This document shows positions 26,008 through 34,267 of a stretch of 64,000 bases of DNA, piece after piece; the stretch's first letter is position 1; every line of letters starts with the position of its first letter. The notes under the pieces are model-generated. The model was not told where the DNA came from. It was given only the letters and a program-made list of their open reading frames with translations, and did not search any database. Source of the DNA: JAIPEI01 sp964443135. Lineage in GTDB: Bacteria; Desulfobacterota; DSM-4660; Desulfatiglandales; HGW-15. A program made the position numbers and the translations under genes. The stretch spans positions 18,977 through 82,976 of the forward strand of contig CAYUBQ010000012.1 of assembly GCA_964443135.1 (NCBI GenBank), given 5' to 3'.

Positions 26008-26859
26008 CTAGAAAGGAACCTCGTAGCCGAGCTCCAGCATTTTCTCGCCGCAGATCCTCTTGAAGGTCTCCCGCTGCGTCGGGGACCAGGCTTCGTGAGC
26101 GGGAGGCCGGTTTCGGAGCTCCCGCCGGGCGTCCACCCCGGTCTTGCCGGGCTCGTCCAGAGGGTGAACCAGGTTGCGCTCGACGAAACGAACCGGATCC
26201 TCGTGAGGATCCATGTCCAGTTGTTGAAACAGCTCGGAAAAGAAGGCGTCCGGATCGGTCACCATGGTCTCGTGTCTCACCTGGACGGCGTTCGGCAGCC
26301 GCAGGAAGAGGGAAGAGCGGAGGACCGACCTCACCCACTGACTGCACAGCTCTTCGAAACGGCCTCTCCGGAACCCGCCGTAGCGCGTCATGGAGTGGAC
26401 CACATCGCAGCCGTTCCGCAGGATGCAGACGAATCGAACGGACGGGTATAGACGCTCCAGCCCCCGGCAGACCTTCTCGTCGGGAAAGGTCTTGGCGCAC
26501 CAGTAGCGCTTCTCGAGCACGGTGAAGTCCAGACGCGCCAGCCGGCGGAGAACGGGTCGCACGCCGTAGCCCCTCCCCGCCGCATACTCGAAAGCCACCC
26601 GGCGCAGGGTGTCGTGGAGGTAGGTCTCCGGGTACCGGAGCGAGCGCAGGTAGTAGTCGCTGCTCTCGCCGAAGTGGAAGAGCCACGCCGCCCCCCCGAT
26701 GCTGGTCAGGAAGGGGGCCTCCCCGTCCATCGCGTGAATGAGGGGATGCCGGCCGAGCGCCTGAAGCAGCACGCTGGTCCCGGACCGGCTCGGCCCGGTG
26801 ACGAAGATCGGGTGGTCGAAGTAGCGCCTCGAAAGCATTTTGCCCAAGCAGCTCAGCAT
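26008..26859 (-). CDS. Sulfotransferase-family protein
   Basis: 283 residues. FVTGPSRSGTSVLLQALGRHP is the PAPS 5'-phosphosulfate loop, and VRFVCILRNGCDVVHSM is the 3'-phosphate region with the conserved Arg and acidic residue. VRHETMVTDPDAFFSELF fits the C-terminal block. GC content matches the neighbours, unlike the other two sulfotransferase genes. The three sulfotransferases differ strongly from each other, suggesting sulfation at different positions. It starts 7 nt after the SDR gene. Confidence 0.85.
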   Translation of the reverse strand: MLSCLGKMLSRRYFDHPIFVTGPSRSGTSVLLQALGRHPLIHAMDGEAPFLTSIGGAAWLFHFGESSDYYLRSLRYPETYLHDTLRRVAFEYAAGRGYGVRPVLRRLARLDFTVLEKRYWCAKTFPDEKVCRGLERLYPSVRFVCILRNGCDVVHSMTRYGGFRRGRFEELCSQWVRSVLRSSLFLRLPNAVQVRHETMVTDPDAFFSELFQQLDMDPHEDPVRFVERNLVHPLDEPGKTGVDARRELRNRPPAHEAWSPTQRETFKRICGEKMLELGYEVPF

Positions 26860-26866
26860 GTTCGAA

Positions 26867-27868
26867 TCACCAGACCCGGTCCCAGATCTCCCGGTACCAG
26901 GCGATGGTCTCCTTCAACCCCTCCTCCAGGGAGATCCGGGGTTCCCACCCCAGGAGGGTCCTGGCCTTGGAGATGTCGAGACAGGTCTTCTGCAGCACCC
27001 CGGTGGGCTCCATCAGGATCTCCGGCTCCATCTCCTTCCCGGTGAAAATGGCCGTGATCAGCTTCACCATCTCCTTCACCGAGATGGGTTCGCCTCCTCC
27101 GAAGTTGAAGGCCTCCCCGGAGACCCGGTCGATCCGCTGGGCCAGGGACATGTACGCCCAGGCCATGTCGCGCACATGCATGAAGTCCCATGTGGGGGTT
27201 CCGTCGCACCGGGAGATCCGAGCCCGCTCGCCGTTCATCAGGTACTTCACGGTGATGGGGATCAGGCGGCTGAACTGGGTGTCGCCGGGACCGTAGGTCT
27301 GCATGAAGCGACACGCGGCCGCCTGGATGCCGTAGATGTTCGCGTAGTATCGAACGGCGATGTCCCCGGCCGCCTTGGTGGCGGAGTAGACGTTGTCGCC
27401 GACGTTCGGCGGGGTGTCCTCCGGGATGAGGTCTTCGGAGAAACAGGTCCCGTAGTACCCCCCCGTGGAGGCGAAGATCAGGGAGGGCCGCTCCTTTGTC
27501 GTCCTGACCGCCTCGAGGACGTGAAACGTCCCCATGCCGTTGGCCACCATGGTCTCGTAGGGAATGTCGTTGCTCTTCGGCTTGATCGGCTGGGCCGCCA
27601 GGTGAAACAGGATTTCGATGTCGTACCGGGAGATGACGGTCTTCAGGAACTCCAGGTCGTTGACGTCGCCCTGAAAGAACTGGACCTTGTCGACGAGGTC
27701 CTTGAAGACGAGATAGGACATCCGGGGGAGGCAACGGTCGTAGACGAACACGCGCGCCCCCTCCTTCAGCAGGGCTTCACACAGGTGGGATCCGCCGAAA
27801 CCGGCTCCGCCGGTGACGAGACATCGCCGCTTCTTCCAGAAATCGCTCATGCTCCTCTCCTGCGTCAT
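26867..27868 (-). CDS. NAD-dependent epimerase/dehydratase (extended SDR)
   Basis: 333 residues. Rossmann motif CLVTGGAGFGGSHLCEALL, FHLAAQP, and the catalytic Tyr-x3-Lys in DNVYSATKAAGD are present. DTQFSRLIPITVKYL, TPTWDFMHVRDMAWAY and EAFNFGGGEPIS fit extended SDR sugar-nucleotide enzymes, closest in style to CDP-glucose or GDP-mannose 4,6-dehydratase relatives. The start is either ATG 27868, which overlaps the upstream TGA by 4 nt, or ATG 27850 with a strong AGGAGAGG site. It likely makes an activated sugar for this EPS with the adjacent SDR gene. Confidence 0.85.
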   Translation of the reverse strand: MTQERSMSDFWKKRRCLVTGGAGFGGSHLCEALLKEGARVFVYDRCLPRMSYLVFKDLVDKVQFFQGDVNDLEFLKTVISRYDIEILFHLAAQPIKPKSNDIPYETMVANGMGTFHVLEAVRTTKERPSLIFASTGGYYGTCFSEDLIPEDTPPNVGDNVYSATKAAGDIAVRYYANIYGIQAAACRFMQTYGPGDTQFSRLIPITVKYLMNGERARISRCDGTPTWDFMHVRDMAWAYMSLAQRIDRVSGEAFNFGGGEPISVKEMVKLITAIFTGKEMEPEILMEPTGVLQKTCLDISKARTLLGWEPRISLEEGLKETIAWYREIWDRVW

Positions 27869-28986
27869 GCCGCACCCTGCTGGACCTGGAGCGGTTCTAT
27901 GACCACATCCGGCACGGTCCCGTGATTCCGAAAGTAGTCCCGGTAGAACAAAGCCGTCCGCTCCAATCCCTCATCGAAGCTGATCTCGGGGACGAACCCG
28001 ACCGCATCCTGGATCTTCTCACCGCTCAGGTTCTGCTTCTCGATGACCACGTGCTTGGCGTCGCCCATGACGATCCGGGCGCCCTGCCCCATGATGCTGT
28101 CGGCGAGGTCGCAGTCGTATCGGTCCTCGATCTCGCAGATCTTTCGGACGATGTCCTGGATCATGGCGGGCGTGGACGCGAACCTGCAGCCCGGCATGTT
28201 GTAGATCTCCCCGTGGCATCGCTTCTCCCTGGCCAGGAGAAGCATGGCCCGGACCGCATCGTCGATGTAGAGGTAGTCCCTCCAGTGCTCCAGCGAGTGA
28301 AAGTAAAGCTCGGGGGGCGTTCCGTGCTTGTAGATGTTCTGCATCGACTTGGGGACCAGCCGGAAATCGATGTTGAAATCGTAGGGACCGATCAGGTTAC
28401 ACAGCCTCACGATGATCACATTGACGCCGAACACCTCGGCGTAGGACCTTCCCAGCACGTCCGCGGCCATTTTCGCGGCATCGTAAAGCCCGATGGCCCT
28501 CAGCGGTGTTTCGTCTTCCTTGTAGGGGAGCTCGTGCGCCTCCCCGTACACCTTGTCCGTCGAAGAAAACAGGACGGAATAGACCTTGTTGCTGGACTTC
28601 CTCACGGCCTCGAGGACGTGGACAAAACCCATGGTGTTGGCGAGGATGGTTCCGTAGGGGATGTTCATCGCCTTTTCGACCACCGTGGCCGCTGCGGCAA
28701 AGTGGAAGATCACGCTGCATCGGGTGTCCGTGATCACGCTCTCGAGCACGTCTTTTTCCGTGATGTCCGCCTCGACGATGTGGACCCGGTCCCGCAGGCC
28801 TTTCATGTTGATCAGGCAAGGCCGCTCCTCGCTCGTGTCGATGTCCAGGGCGTAGACCGTCGCCCCGCTCTTGACCAGAAACTCGACGACATGCCCTCCG
28901 ACGAAGCCGAAGGCGCCGGTGACCAGACAGGATTTGTCTTTGTAGAACATCATCAGGTTGTGCACGGTCTCTGACAGGGAATCCAT
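27865..28986 (-). CDS. NAD-dependent epimerase/dehydratase (extended SDR)
   Basis: 373 residues from the ATG at 28986, preceded by AGGAGGTG. Motifs are CLVTGAFGFVGGHVVEFL, FHFAAAATVVEKAM, a Tyr-x3-Lys in GLYDAAKMAADVLG, and LYIDDAVRAMLLL. It is a second sugar-nucleotide dehydratase or epimerase and forms an ATGA-coupled pair with the next gene. The two SDRs are not close copies, so they more likely catalyse different steps than duplicate each other. A long N-terminal extension in the open frame to 29133 has no support. Confidence 0.85.
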   Translation of the reverse strand: MDSLSETVHNLMMFYKDKSCLVTGAFGFVGGHVVEFLVKSGATVYALDIDTSEERPCLINMKGLRDRVHIVEADITEKDVLESVITDTRCSVIFHFAAAATVVEKAMNIPYGTILANTMGFVHVLEAVRKSSNKVYSVLFSSTDKVYGEAHELPYKEDETPLRAIGLYDAAKMAADVLGRSYAEVFGVNVIIVRLCNLIGPYDFNIDFRLVPKSMQNIYKHGTPPELYFHSLEHWRDYLYIDDAVRAMLLLAREKRCHGEIYNMPGCRFASTPAMIQDIVRKICEIEDRYDCDLADSIMGQGARIVMGDAKHVVIEKQNLSGEKIQDAVGFVPEISFDEGLERTALFYRDYFRNHGTVPDVVIEPLQVQQGAA

Positions 28987-29056
28987 GGAACCACCTCCTC
29001 TGGAAAAAGGTCCGGGTTGGGTTGCGACCATCAACGGGCTTGCTGTCCGGCGGGAT

Positions 29057-30136
29057 TCAAACGGCCTTGCCGAGGGCGGCACCGGAAGGGGGCGCGGCCG
29101 GGTGAAGCAGGGATCTGCACCGTCGAAGGGCATCGGACAGTCCGGTGACCTCCGCCTCGAACTCCGCCTTGGAGATGTGTTGACCGTCCAGGAAGCGCTT
29201 CAGGACCAGCGGGTTCGAGCCCGGGCCGTTGCCGCCCGCCTCGCACGTCACGGCGCTGTCGATCCCGGCCTCCCGGAGAAAGGGGAGCTGCTCCTCGCTC
29301 CAGCTTCCGCCGGGGTAGCAGAAGTGGGTCAGCCTGCGGCCGACCAGGGGCTCCAGATAGGCCCGGTTCTCCCGGATCTCGCGCAATGCGGAACCCCGGT
29401 CCGAAGGCCATCGGTGGCGGTGGGTGTGGAGCTGAATGTCCCCTCCCCGGGCCGCGGTCTCCTCGATCTCGGACCCCCCCATGAGGTGAAATCGACGGCT
29501 CGCCACGATCTCCTCCCACGACACGCCCAGGATCCCCGCGAGGTCTCGGGCCACGATCCGCTGCTCGGAAGGCGTGCGCGTACGCAACAGGCGATCCGCC
29601 AGCTGTTCGAACCGGCCCCGGGACCCCGCCGGCACCGGGGGCGTCTCCCCGCAGCAGGCGGACAGGTAAGCCACGGCCTCTTCCCTTCCGGTTCCGGCAA
29701 AATACATGTAGCTCAGAAGAACCGGGTAAACCGGCTCCTGGGTTTCACTGAAATCGGAGTAGACATAGATGGTGTAGGGGATTCCGTGTCGATTCAGGAT
29801 GGGAAGGGCGTATCTGTAGGTGCCGTACCAGCCGTCATCAAATGTGAACACCACCGACTTGGGAATCACGTGTCCTGCAGACAGCTGCCGGACGGCCTGC
29901 CGCAGTGTCAGGATGTGGTATCCCTCTTCGATCAGGTAGTGGATCCTCTCCTCGAGCGTTTCGGGATGCATGAAGAGCTCCGGCCGGAATCCCGGCTCGT
30001 CTCCCGTCGAAAAGTTGTGGTAGCACAGGATCTTCAAACCCGATTGGGTCGACTCGGCGAGCGCCCGATCCAGCTTCAGCCGGGTCGCCGCCCGGTAGAG
30101 GGCGCGCTTTACGCTGAGGCGGTCGACACCGTACAT
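29057..30136 (-). CDS. Polysaccharide deacetylase (CE4 fold), larger subtype
   Basis: 359 residues from ATG 30136. A GTG two codons earlier (30142) overlaps the upstream stop by 4 nt and is an equally possible start. CE4 motifs are KILCYHNFS, VVFTFDDGWYGT (catalytic Asp pair), IQLHTHRHRWPS (metal His residues) and THFCYPGGSW. An inserted region of about 100 residues between motifs 1 and 2 makes it longer than the 24145 deacetylase. It probably deacetylates or processes an EPS sugar. No signal peptide is visible. Confidence 0.85.
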   Translation of the reverse strand: MYGVDRLSVKRALYRAATRLKLDRALAESTQSGLKILCYHNFSTGDEPGFRPELFMHPETLEERIHYLIEEGYHILTLRQAVRQLSAGHVIPKSVVFTFDDGWYGTYRYALPILNRHGIPYTIYVYSDFSETQEPVYPVLLSYMYFAGTGREEAVAYLSACCGETPPVPAGSRGRFEQLADRLLRTRTPSEQRIVARDLAGILGVSWEEIVASRRFHLMGGSEIEETAARGGDIQLHTHRHRWPSDRGSALREIRENRAYLEPLVGRRLTHFCYPGGSWSEEQLPFLREAGIDSAVTCEAGGNGPGSNPLVLKRFLDGQHISKAEFEAEVTGLSDALRRCRSLLHPAAPPSGAALGKAV

Positions 30137-30138
30137 GG

Positions 30139-31068
30139 TCACGACCGCCCCGTCCCCGCTCGGTCCGGGACCTGGGTTTTCGCCCACCTGCTCAGGCTGG
30201 ATCTCGGCCAGACCCACAGGTAGCAGGTCGGCCGGTACCGGCCGGACTCGTAGAGTCGTCTTCGGGACTTCGACTTCAGGGTCGCGTCGGCGACGTCCTC
30301 CTCCGAGCTTCCGACCCGGAACAGCCGAGCCCCGTGATCGAGCGGGTACCGCCGCAGGTAGGCCAGGTGGGGGCTGATGCCTTCCAGGGCCGGGTCGTTG
30401 TACCAGCTGCTGCTGAACAGGCCCTTGATACGCGGCGTGCGCGAGATGAGCTCGGAGGCGGCCAGGAAGCACTGCCTTCTCCCGGAGGGATTGAAGTCGC
30501 TCAGGTAGCGCAAATCCACGTGGGTCTGGAAGTAGGGCTTGTGACGGCCGGCCAGCGCCATGAAACCCACGCGCACGGCCTGCTTCAGGTCGCCGCGGAA
30601 GATCAGCTTTTTTTCCAGGCCCAGCCTCTCCAGCAGGTGGCAGACCGCCGGCACCATCTTCAGTCGGCAGACCGCCAGATCCTTCAGAAAGAAATCGTTC
30701 TCAAAGGAGAACGAGTCCGCGCTCTTCACCTCGAGATCGGAAAGCAGTCGCTGACACCACCGCTCCCACTCCGCAGAGATGCGTCCGGGCAAGGTTCGAA
30801 GCTCATCGCTGTCGGCGGTCCGGGACATGGTCTTCACCAGCAGCTGCTTGTTGAAGGCATGGTATGTGTCCGCGCTGTAGCGATCCCTGATCTCGGCGAG
30901 TGCGGTACGAACCGGCGCCGGGATCCTCGAGTAGGGGGTGATGGAATGCCGGGAGGGGAGCTGCTCGTGGACGATGCGCCATTCGTATCGACCGTCCAGT
31001 CCTTGCAGACGCGGATCGGCCTCGATCCTCTTCTCCGCCCGTGCGATGCGGTCTCTCAGCTCCGCCAC
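30139..31068 (-). CDS. Conserved-looking protein of unknown function in EPS locus
   Basis: 309 residues; family not recognised. It has no signal peptide or membrane segment, and is basic and Arg-rich. Notable blocks are FFLKDLAVCRLKMVPAVCHL, PYFQTHVDLRYLSDFNPSG, SSSWYNDPALEGISPHLAYL and KSKSRRRLYESGRYRPTCYL. The density of Trp, Tyr, His and Arg suggests an enzyme rather than a structural protein. It is packed between the pyruvyl-transferase gene (25 nt upstream) and the deacetylase it overlaps, so a role in making or modifying the repeat unit is likely. It could be an acyltransferase of an unfamiliar type. Confidence 0.6.
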   Translation of the reverse strand: MAELRDRIARAEKRIEADPRLQGLDGRYEWRIVHEQLPSRHSITPYSRIPAPVRTALAEIRDRYSADTYHAFNKQLLVKTMSRTADSDELRTLPGRISAEWERWCQRLLSDLEVKSADSFSFENDFFLKDLAVCRLKMVPAVCHLLERLGLEKKLIFRGDLKQAVRVGFMALAGRHKPYFQTHVDLRYLSDFNPSGRRQCFLAASELISRTPRIKGLFSSSWYNDPALEGISPHLAYLRRYPLDHGARLFRVGSSEEDVADATLKSKSRRRLYESGRYRPTCYLWVWPRSSLSRWAKTQVPDRAGTGRS

Positions 31069-31093
31069 GCCGTACCGGCTCCTGAACCCACCT

Positions 31094-32326
31094 CTACACC
31101 AGGGTCCCCACCAGCTCTCCGTTCCTGGAGGCCAGCTCGCGCACGTGCGGCAGCCTGGAACGGATTCGATCCCGATACCGATCCTGGTGCTCTTGAAGGT
31201 TTTCGATCATTCGAAACAACCGGTCCGCCGAGAAATCACCGGCCTCCAGGACACAGACCTCCTCGTCCAGGAGCTCGCCCATGATGCCGGATGCCTTGAT
31301 GCTGTAAGCGAGCGCGAGGGTGGGGATACCTTGGGAAACAGCCGCAATGGTGGCGTGCGTTCTGGCCCCCACAAACAGGCCGCAGGTCCCGATCAACGCC
31401 TTCAGCTCGTCACAGCGATAGTCCCCCTCCACGAGGTCCACGCGGTCCCGGCAGGAGACCTTCCGGGCGATCTGTCGGCCGATCGCCCGATCGTCGTTCT
31501 CCTCATCCCTGCGATTGCTCACGTGGGGGACGAACAGGAACCGGACGTCCCGGTACCGCTCAGCCAGGCGATCCAGGACGCCGGCCATCCCGTCCACGAA
31601 CCCCCCGTGATCGGAGCCCCCCCAGCGCGTCACGGTGCGGCTCACGGAAAAGCCGATCCTCGGCTCCCCCCCTCCATCGATCCCCTCCTCGCCGAGGATC
31701 TCCTTCGTACGACCCGGCCCGCAGGGGCGAAGCAGAAACGCCGGGTCCGCAGTCCGGTGGAAGGGGGCCCGGATGTCCAGCTCCCTCAGGTAGTCGTAGC
31801 TGATCTTCTCCCGGACCGTGATCAGCCCGGTCCGGTCGAGGAGTCTCCGGCAGAAGGACTCGAGCCCCCGATCGGGGTATCTCGAGATGGACTGGGCAAA
31901 CACGTAGACCGGCTTCCCGAGGGCCGAGGCCACGGCCACGGGGAAGAAGTAGTGCTTCACCGCGGCCTCACCGTAATCGGCCAGGACGTCCCCGCCGCTC
32001 ACCACGACGAGATCCGCCCGGCTCACCGCATCGAAAAACCGCTGCGGCGCACGGAGGCCCTTGTCGGTCCGAAACTTCAGGGTCCCGTTCAGGAAGAGCC
32101 AGAACCGGTTCCGCCGCGAAAACTCCCCCGTGTTGAACGGGTGCAGCACGAAGTCGCACGGGATGCCGTTCTGCACGAATCGCTCACGATCGTAGTCGGG
32201 GTCCCAGGAGAACACCTTGAACCGTGCGTCCGGCATCTGCTGCTTCAGCATCTCCGTCGTGGTCACGATCAGGGCCTGGCAGCCTCTGTTTTCGAATGTG
32301 TCATGGCCGACAATCAAGATGTTCAT
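31094..32326 (-). CDS. Polysaccharide pyruvyl transferase family protein (CsaB/WcaK type)
   Basis: 410 residues. It begins MNILIVGHDTFENRGCQALI, the glycine-rich first strand of the PF04230 family. Later blocks are LVVVSGGDVLADYG, VYVFAQSISRY, GLITVREKISYDYL, TADPAFLL and GLFVGARTHATIAAVSQGIP, which carries the conserved R-x-H. The family adds ketal pyruvate to sugars using phosphoenolpyruvate, giving acidic EPS. Related members act in other polysaccharide steps, so pyruvylation is likely but not certain. Confidence 0.85.
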   Translation of the reverse strand: MNILIVGHDTFENRGCQALIVTTTEMLKQQMPDARFKVFSWDPDYDRERFVQNGIPCDFVLHPFNTGEFSRRNRFWLFLNGTLKFRTDKGLRAPQRFFDAVSRADLVVVSGGDVLADYGEAAVKHYFFPVAVASALGKPVYVFAQSISRYPDRGLESFCRRLLDRTGLITVREKISYDYLRELDIRAPFHRTADPAFLLRPCGPGRTKEILGEEGIDGGGEPRIGFSVSRTVTRWGGSDHGGFVDGMAGVLDRLAERYRDVRFLFVPHVSNRRDEENDDRAIGRQIARKVSCRDRVDLVEGDYRCDELKALIGTCGLFVGARTHATIAAVSQGIPTLALAYSIKASGIMGELLDEEVCVLEAGDFSADRLFRMIENLQEHQDRYRDRIRSRLPHVRELASRNGELVGTLV

Positions 32327-32357
32327 TCGATCTCCCCGCCCGGACTCTCCGGATGCG

Positions 32358-34220
32358 TCAGGATGGCTGCCTGAAAAGGCGATTCCACAGTGACAAGGTG
32401 AGCAATGAGAGAATTTTCATCTGGTTATGGGATGTTCCCGACAAATGGCTGTCAATCATCCGGTCCACTTCACACCTGACAAAAAACTCTTCGATCAATG
32501 GACATCCTTTGATGTGATCCACAACGTACTCTCTTGATCCGGACCTTATTGCTTCAGCTGATCGAATATAGTTGTCATTCATCTTTTTCCACTTCCTGCC
32601 CACCGTTGCCTGGATCAACGGGTTTCGATTCCACTTTTCCCATCTCCATTGTAGTCCTTTGCGACACCACGAAGCATTGATAGGGAGCCTGGTTTCATTG
32701 TAAGGAATCCTGGCCAATTCAGGCATATATTTGACCATAACATTGGAATACAATTTCTGGTTTATGAGAAGATTTGCAGGTATATGCAAAATATAATCAA
32801 CAAACTCGTTATCAACAAAAGGTGCAATCACGTTCTTATGATCAAAGACATACAAATTGAAATTTGTGTACCGCCTTTGTCGTTCGTGCATACTATAATA
32901 TCTTGACCTGAAATACTGGTTTTTCGTTTTGCAGTTTCTATATCTCGACCACAAGGCCTTTCTAGCGCTGGACTTTGTTTCTTCCTGGTACTCGGGCCTC
33001 ACATATCTCACGATGTCTTCAGCATTCATGATGTCACAGTGGACGCCGTACTGCCGCTCGAAGACCTCCTCATCCGGCCGGCCCTCCAACACGCCGAGGG
33101 AGTATATCCAGGTCCCCGAACCCGCTACGATATCGCCGAAAAAGCCGGTCATGACGCTGTCGATGTCCTCGCTTTCGATGACATCGAAGGTCGTCAACAT
33201 GTGGGCGTTCAGGCAGTTCACCGTGCCTTCCAACATCCAGACGAACCTTTCGGCAAATCGGCTCAAGTAGTCCGGCGCAATGGGAACATTGTAATGTTTC
33301 AGCCCGCACTTCCGGGCGATCTTTCTTCCGTACACCACGTCCAGAGCGTGGTCGTGACCGTACGATAGCGCGACCACCCCGTCCCGCCCTTTCGCCCGGG
33401 ACAACATCCCGGACAGGATCCTGCTGTCATACCCGCCGCTGACCGGGACCAGCACCCGGCCGGAACCGGCCGTCTGGCGCTTCAGGGCCGTTTCCAAGTG
33501 GGAGAAGAACCCCTCCTCGTACTGCGGTTCCGTCTGCACGGGATCCGCGTCGCTGTGAAAGGAGTAGTCCCAGTAGCGCCGGATGCTCGGCCCGCCCCCG
33601 GGACGCAGGGTCGCCACCGAGGCCGGGGGCAGCAGTCGGACCTGTTTGAAAAGCGTCCGCTCGCCCGTGCTGTACCCCAGCGACAGGAAATCGCCCAGGG
33701 CCGAAACATCCACATCCCTTCGAAACCCCCGGTCGGCGAGGAAGGCCTTGTACTGGGAACCGAACCCGCACCAACCCGGGGCCGTCCGGTAGTACAGGGG
33801 ACAGAAACCGAAGCGGTCGTTCACCAGGGTCATCTCTTTTTTCTTCTTGTGCCACATCGCCGCCACGAAGCGGCCGTTGAACCGATCGAGGGTGTCCGCG
33901 CCGAGGCGTCGCCACAGCCGTGCGAGGATTTCCGATGGAGGGGTCCCATCCGCCTGCCCGCCACGCCGGGTCAGGCCGCTCAGCTCGTCCCGATTCCAGA
34001 GATACCCCCAAAACGCGACCGCCACGTCGTTGTCTTCATAGAGACTGGACACCCCGCGACCTGTCGTCCCATCGACGGCGCGCATGGCTGCGCCGTCGCC
34101 CACGAACAGGCCCGTGTCATCGTCGGGGTGAGCGCCGATCACCCCGGACATCTGACCGATCCGGTTTTTCAGTTCCCGGCGGCTGCTTTCAGAAGCTATG
34201 ATGCCGAAGAGGCCGTGCAT
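32358..34220 (-). CDS. Asparagine-synthetase-like protein without the glutaminase cysteine (His at position 2)
   Basis: 620 residues from ATG 34220. The N-terminal Ntn-type domain is recognisable (MHGLFGIIAS; FNGRFVAAMWHKKKKEMTLV; RFGFCPLYY), but residue 2 is His instead of the catalytic Cys, so glutamine hydrolysis should be lost. The synthetase domain keeps its PP-loop, LVPVSGGYDSRIL (261-266). It may use free ammonia, ammonia from a partner, or a different amine, as beta-lactam-synthetase-type relatives do. The 3' third (about 32400-33000) is AT-rich. The open frame extends to 34844 only as a shadow of the flippase gene. Confidence 0.8.
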   Translation of the reverse strand: MHGLFGIIASESSRRELKNRIGQMSGVIGAHPDDDTGLFVGDGAAMRAVDGTTGRGVSSLYEDNDVAVAFWGYLWNRDELSGLTRRGGQADGTPPSEILARLWRRLGADTLDRFNGRFVAAMWHKKKKEMTLVNDRFGFCPLYYRTAPGWCGFGSQYKAFLADRGFRRDVDVSALGDFLSLGYSTGERTLFKQVRLLPPASVATLRPGGGPSIRRYWDYSFHSDADPVQTEPQYEEGFFSHLETALKRQTAGSGRVLVPVSGGYDSRILSGMLSRAKGRDGVVALSYGHDHALDVVYGRKIARKCGLKHYNVPIAPDYLSRFAERFVWMLEGTVNCLNAHMLTTFDVIESEDIDSVMTGFFGDIVAGSGTWIYSLGVLEGRPDEEVFERQYGVHCDIMNAEDIVRYVRPEYQEETKSSARKALWSRYRNCKTKNQYFRSRYYSMHERQRRYTNFNLYVFDHKNVIAPFVDNEFVDYILHIPANLLINQKLYSNVMVKYMPELARIPYNETRLPINASWCRKGLQWRWEKWNRNPLIQATVGRKWKKMNDNYIRSAEAIRSGSREYVVDHIKGCPLIEEFFVRCEVDRMIDSHLSGTSHNQMKILSLLTLSLWNRLFRQPS

Positions 34221-34267
34221 GATTTCTGTGTCGTACCGCGTGGGCTCCAACAGGGGGGTCCTCGATG

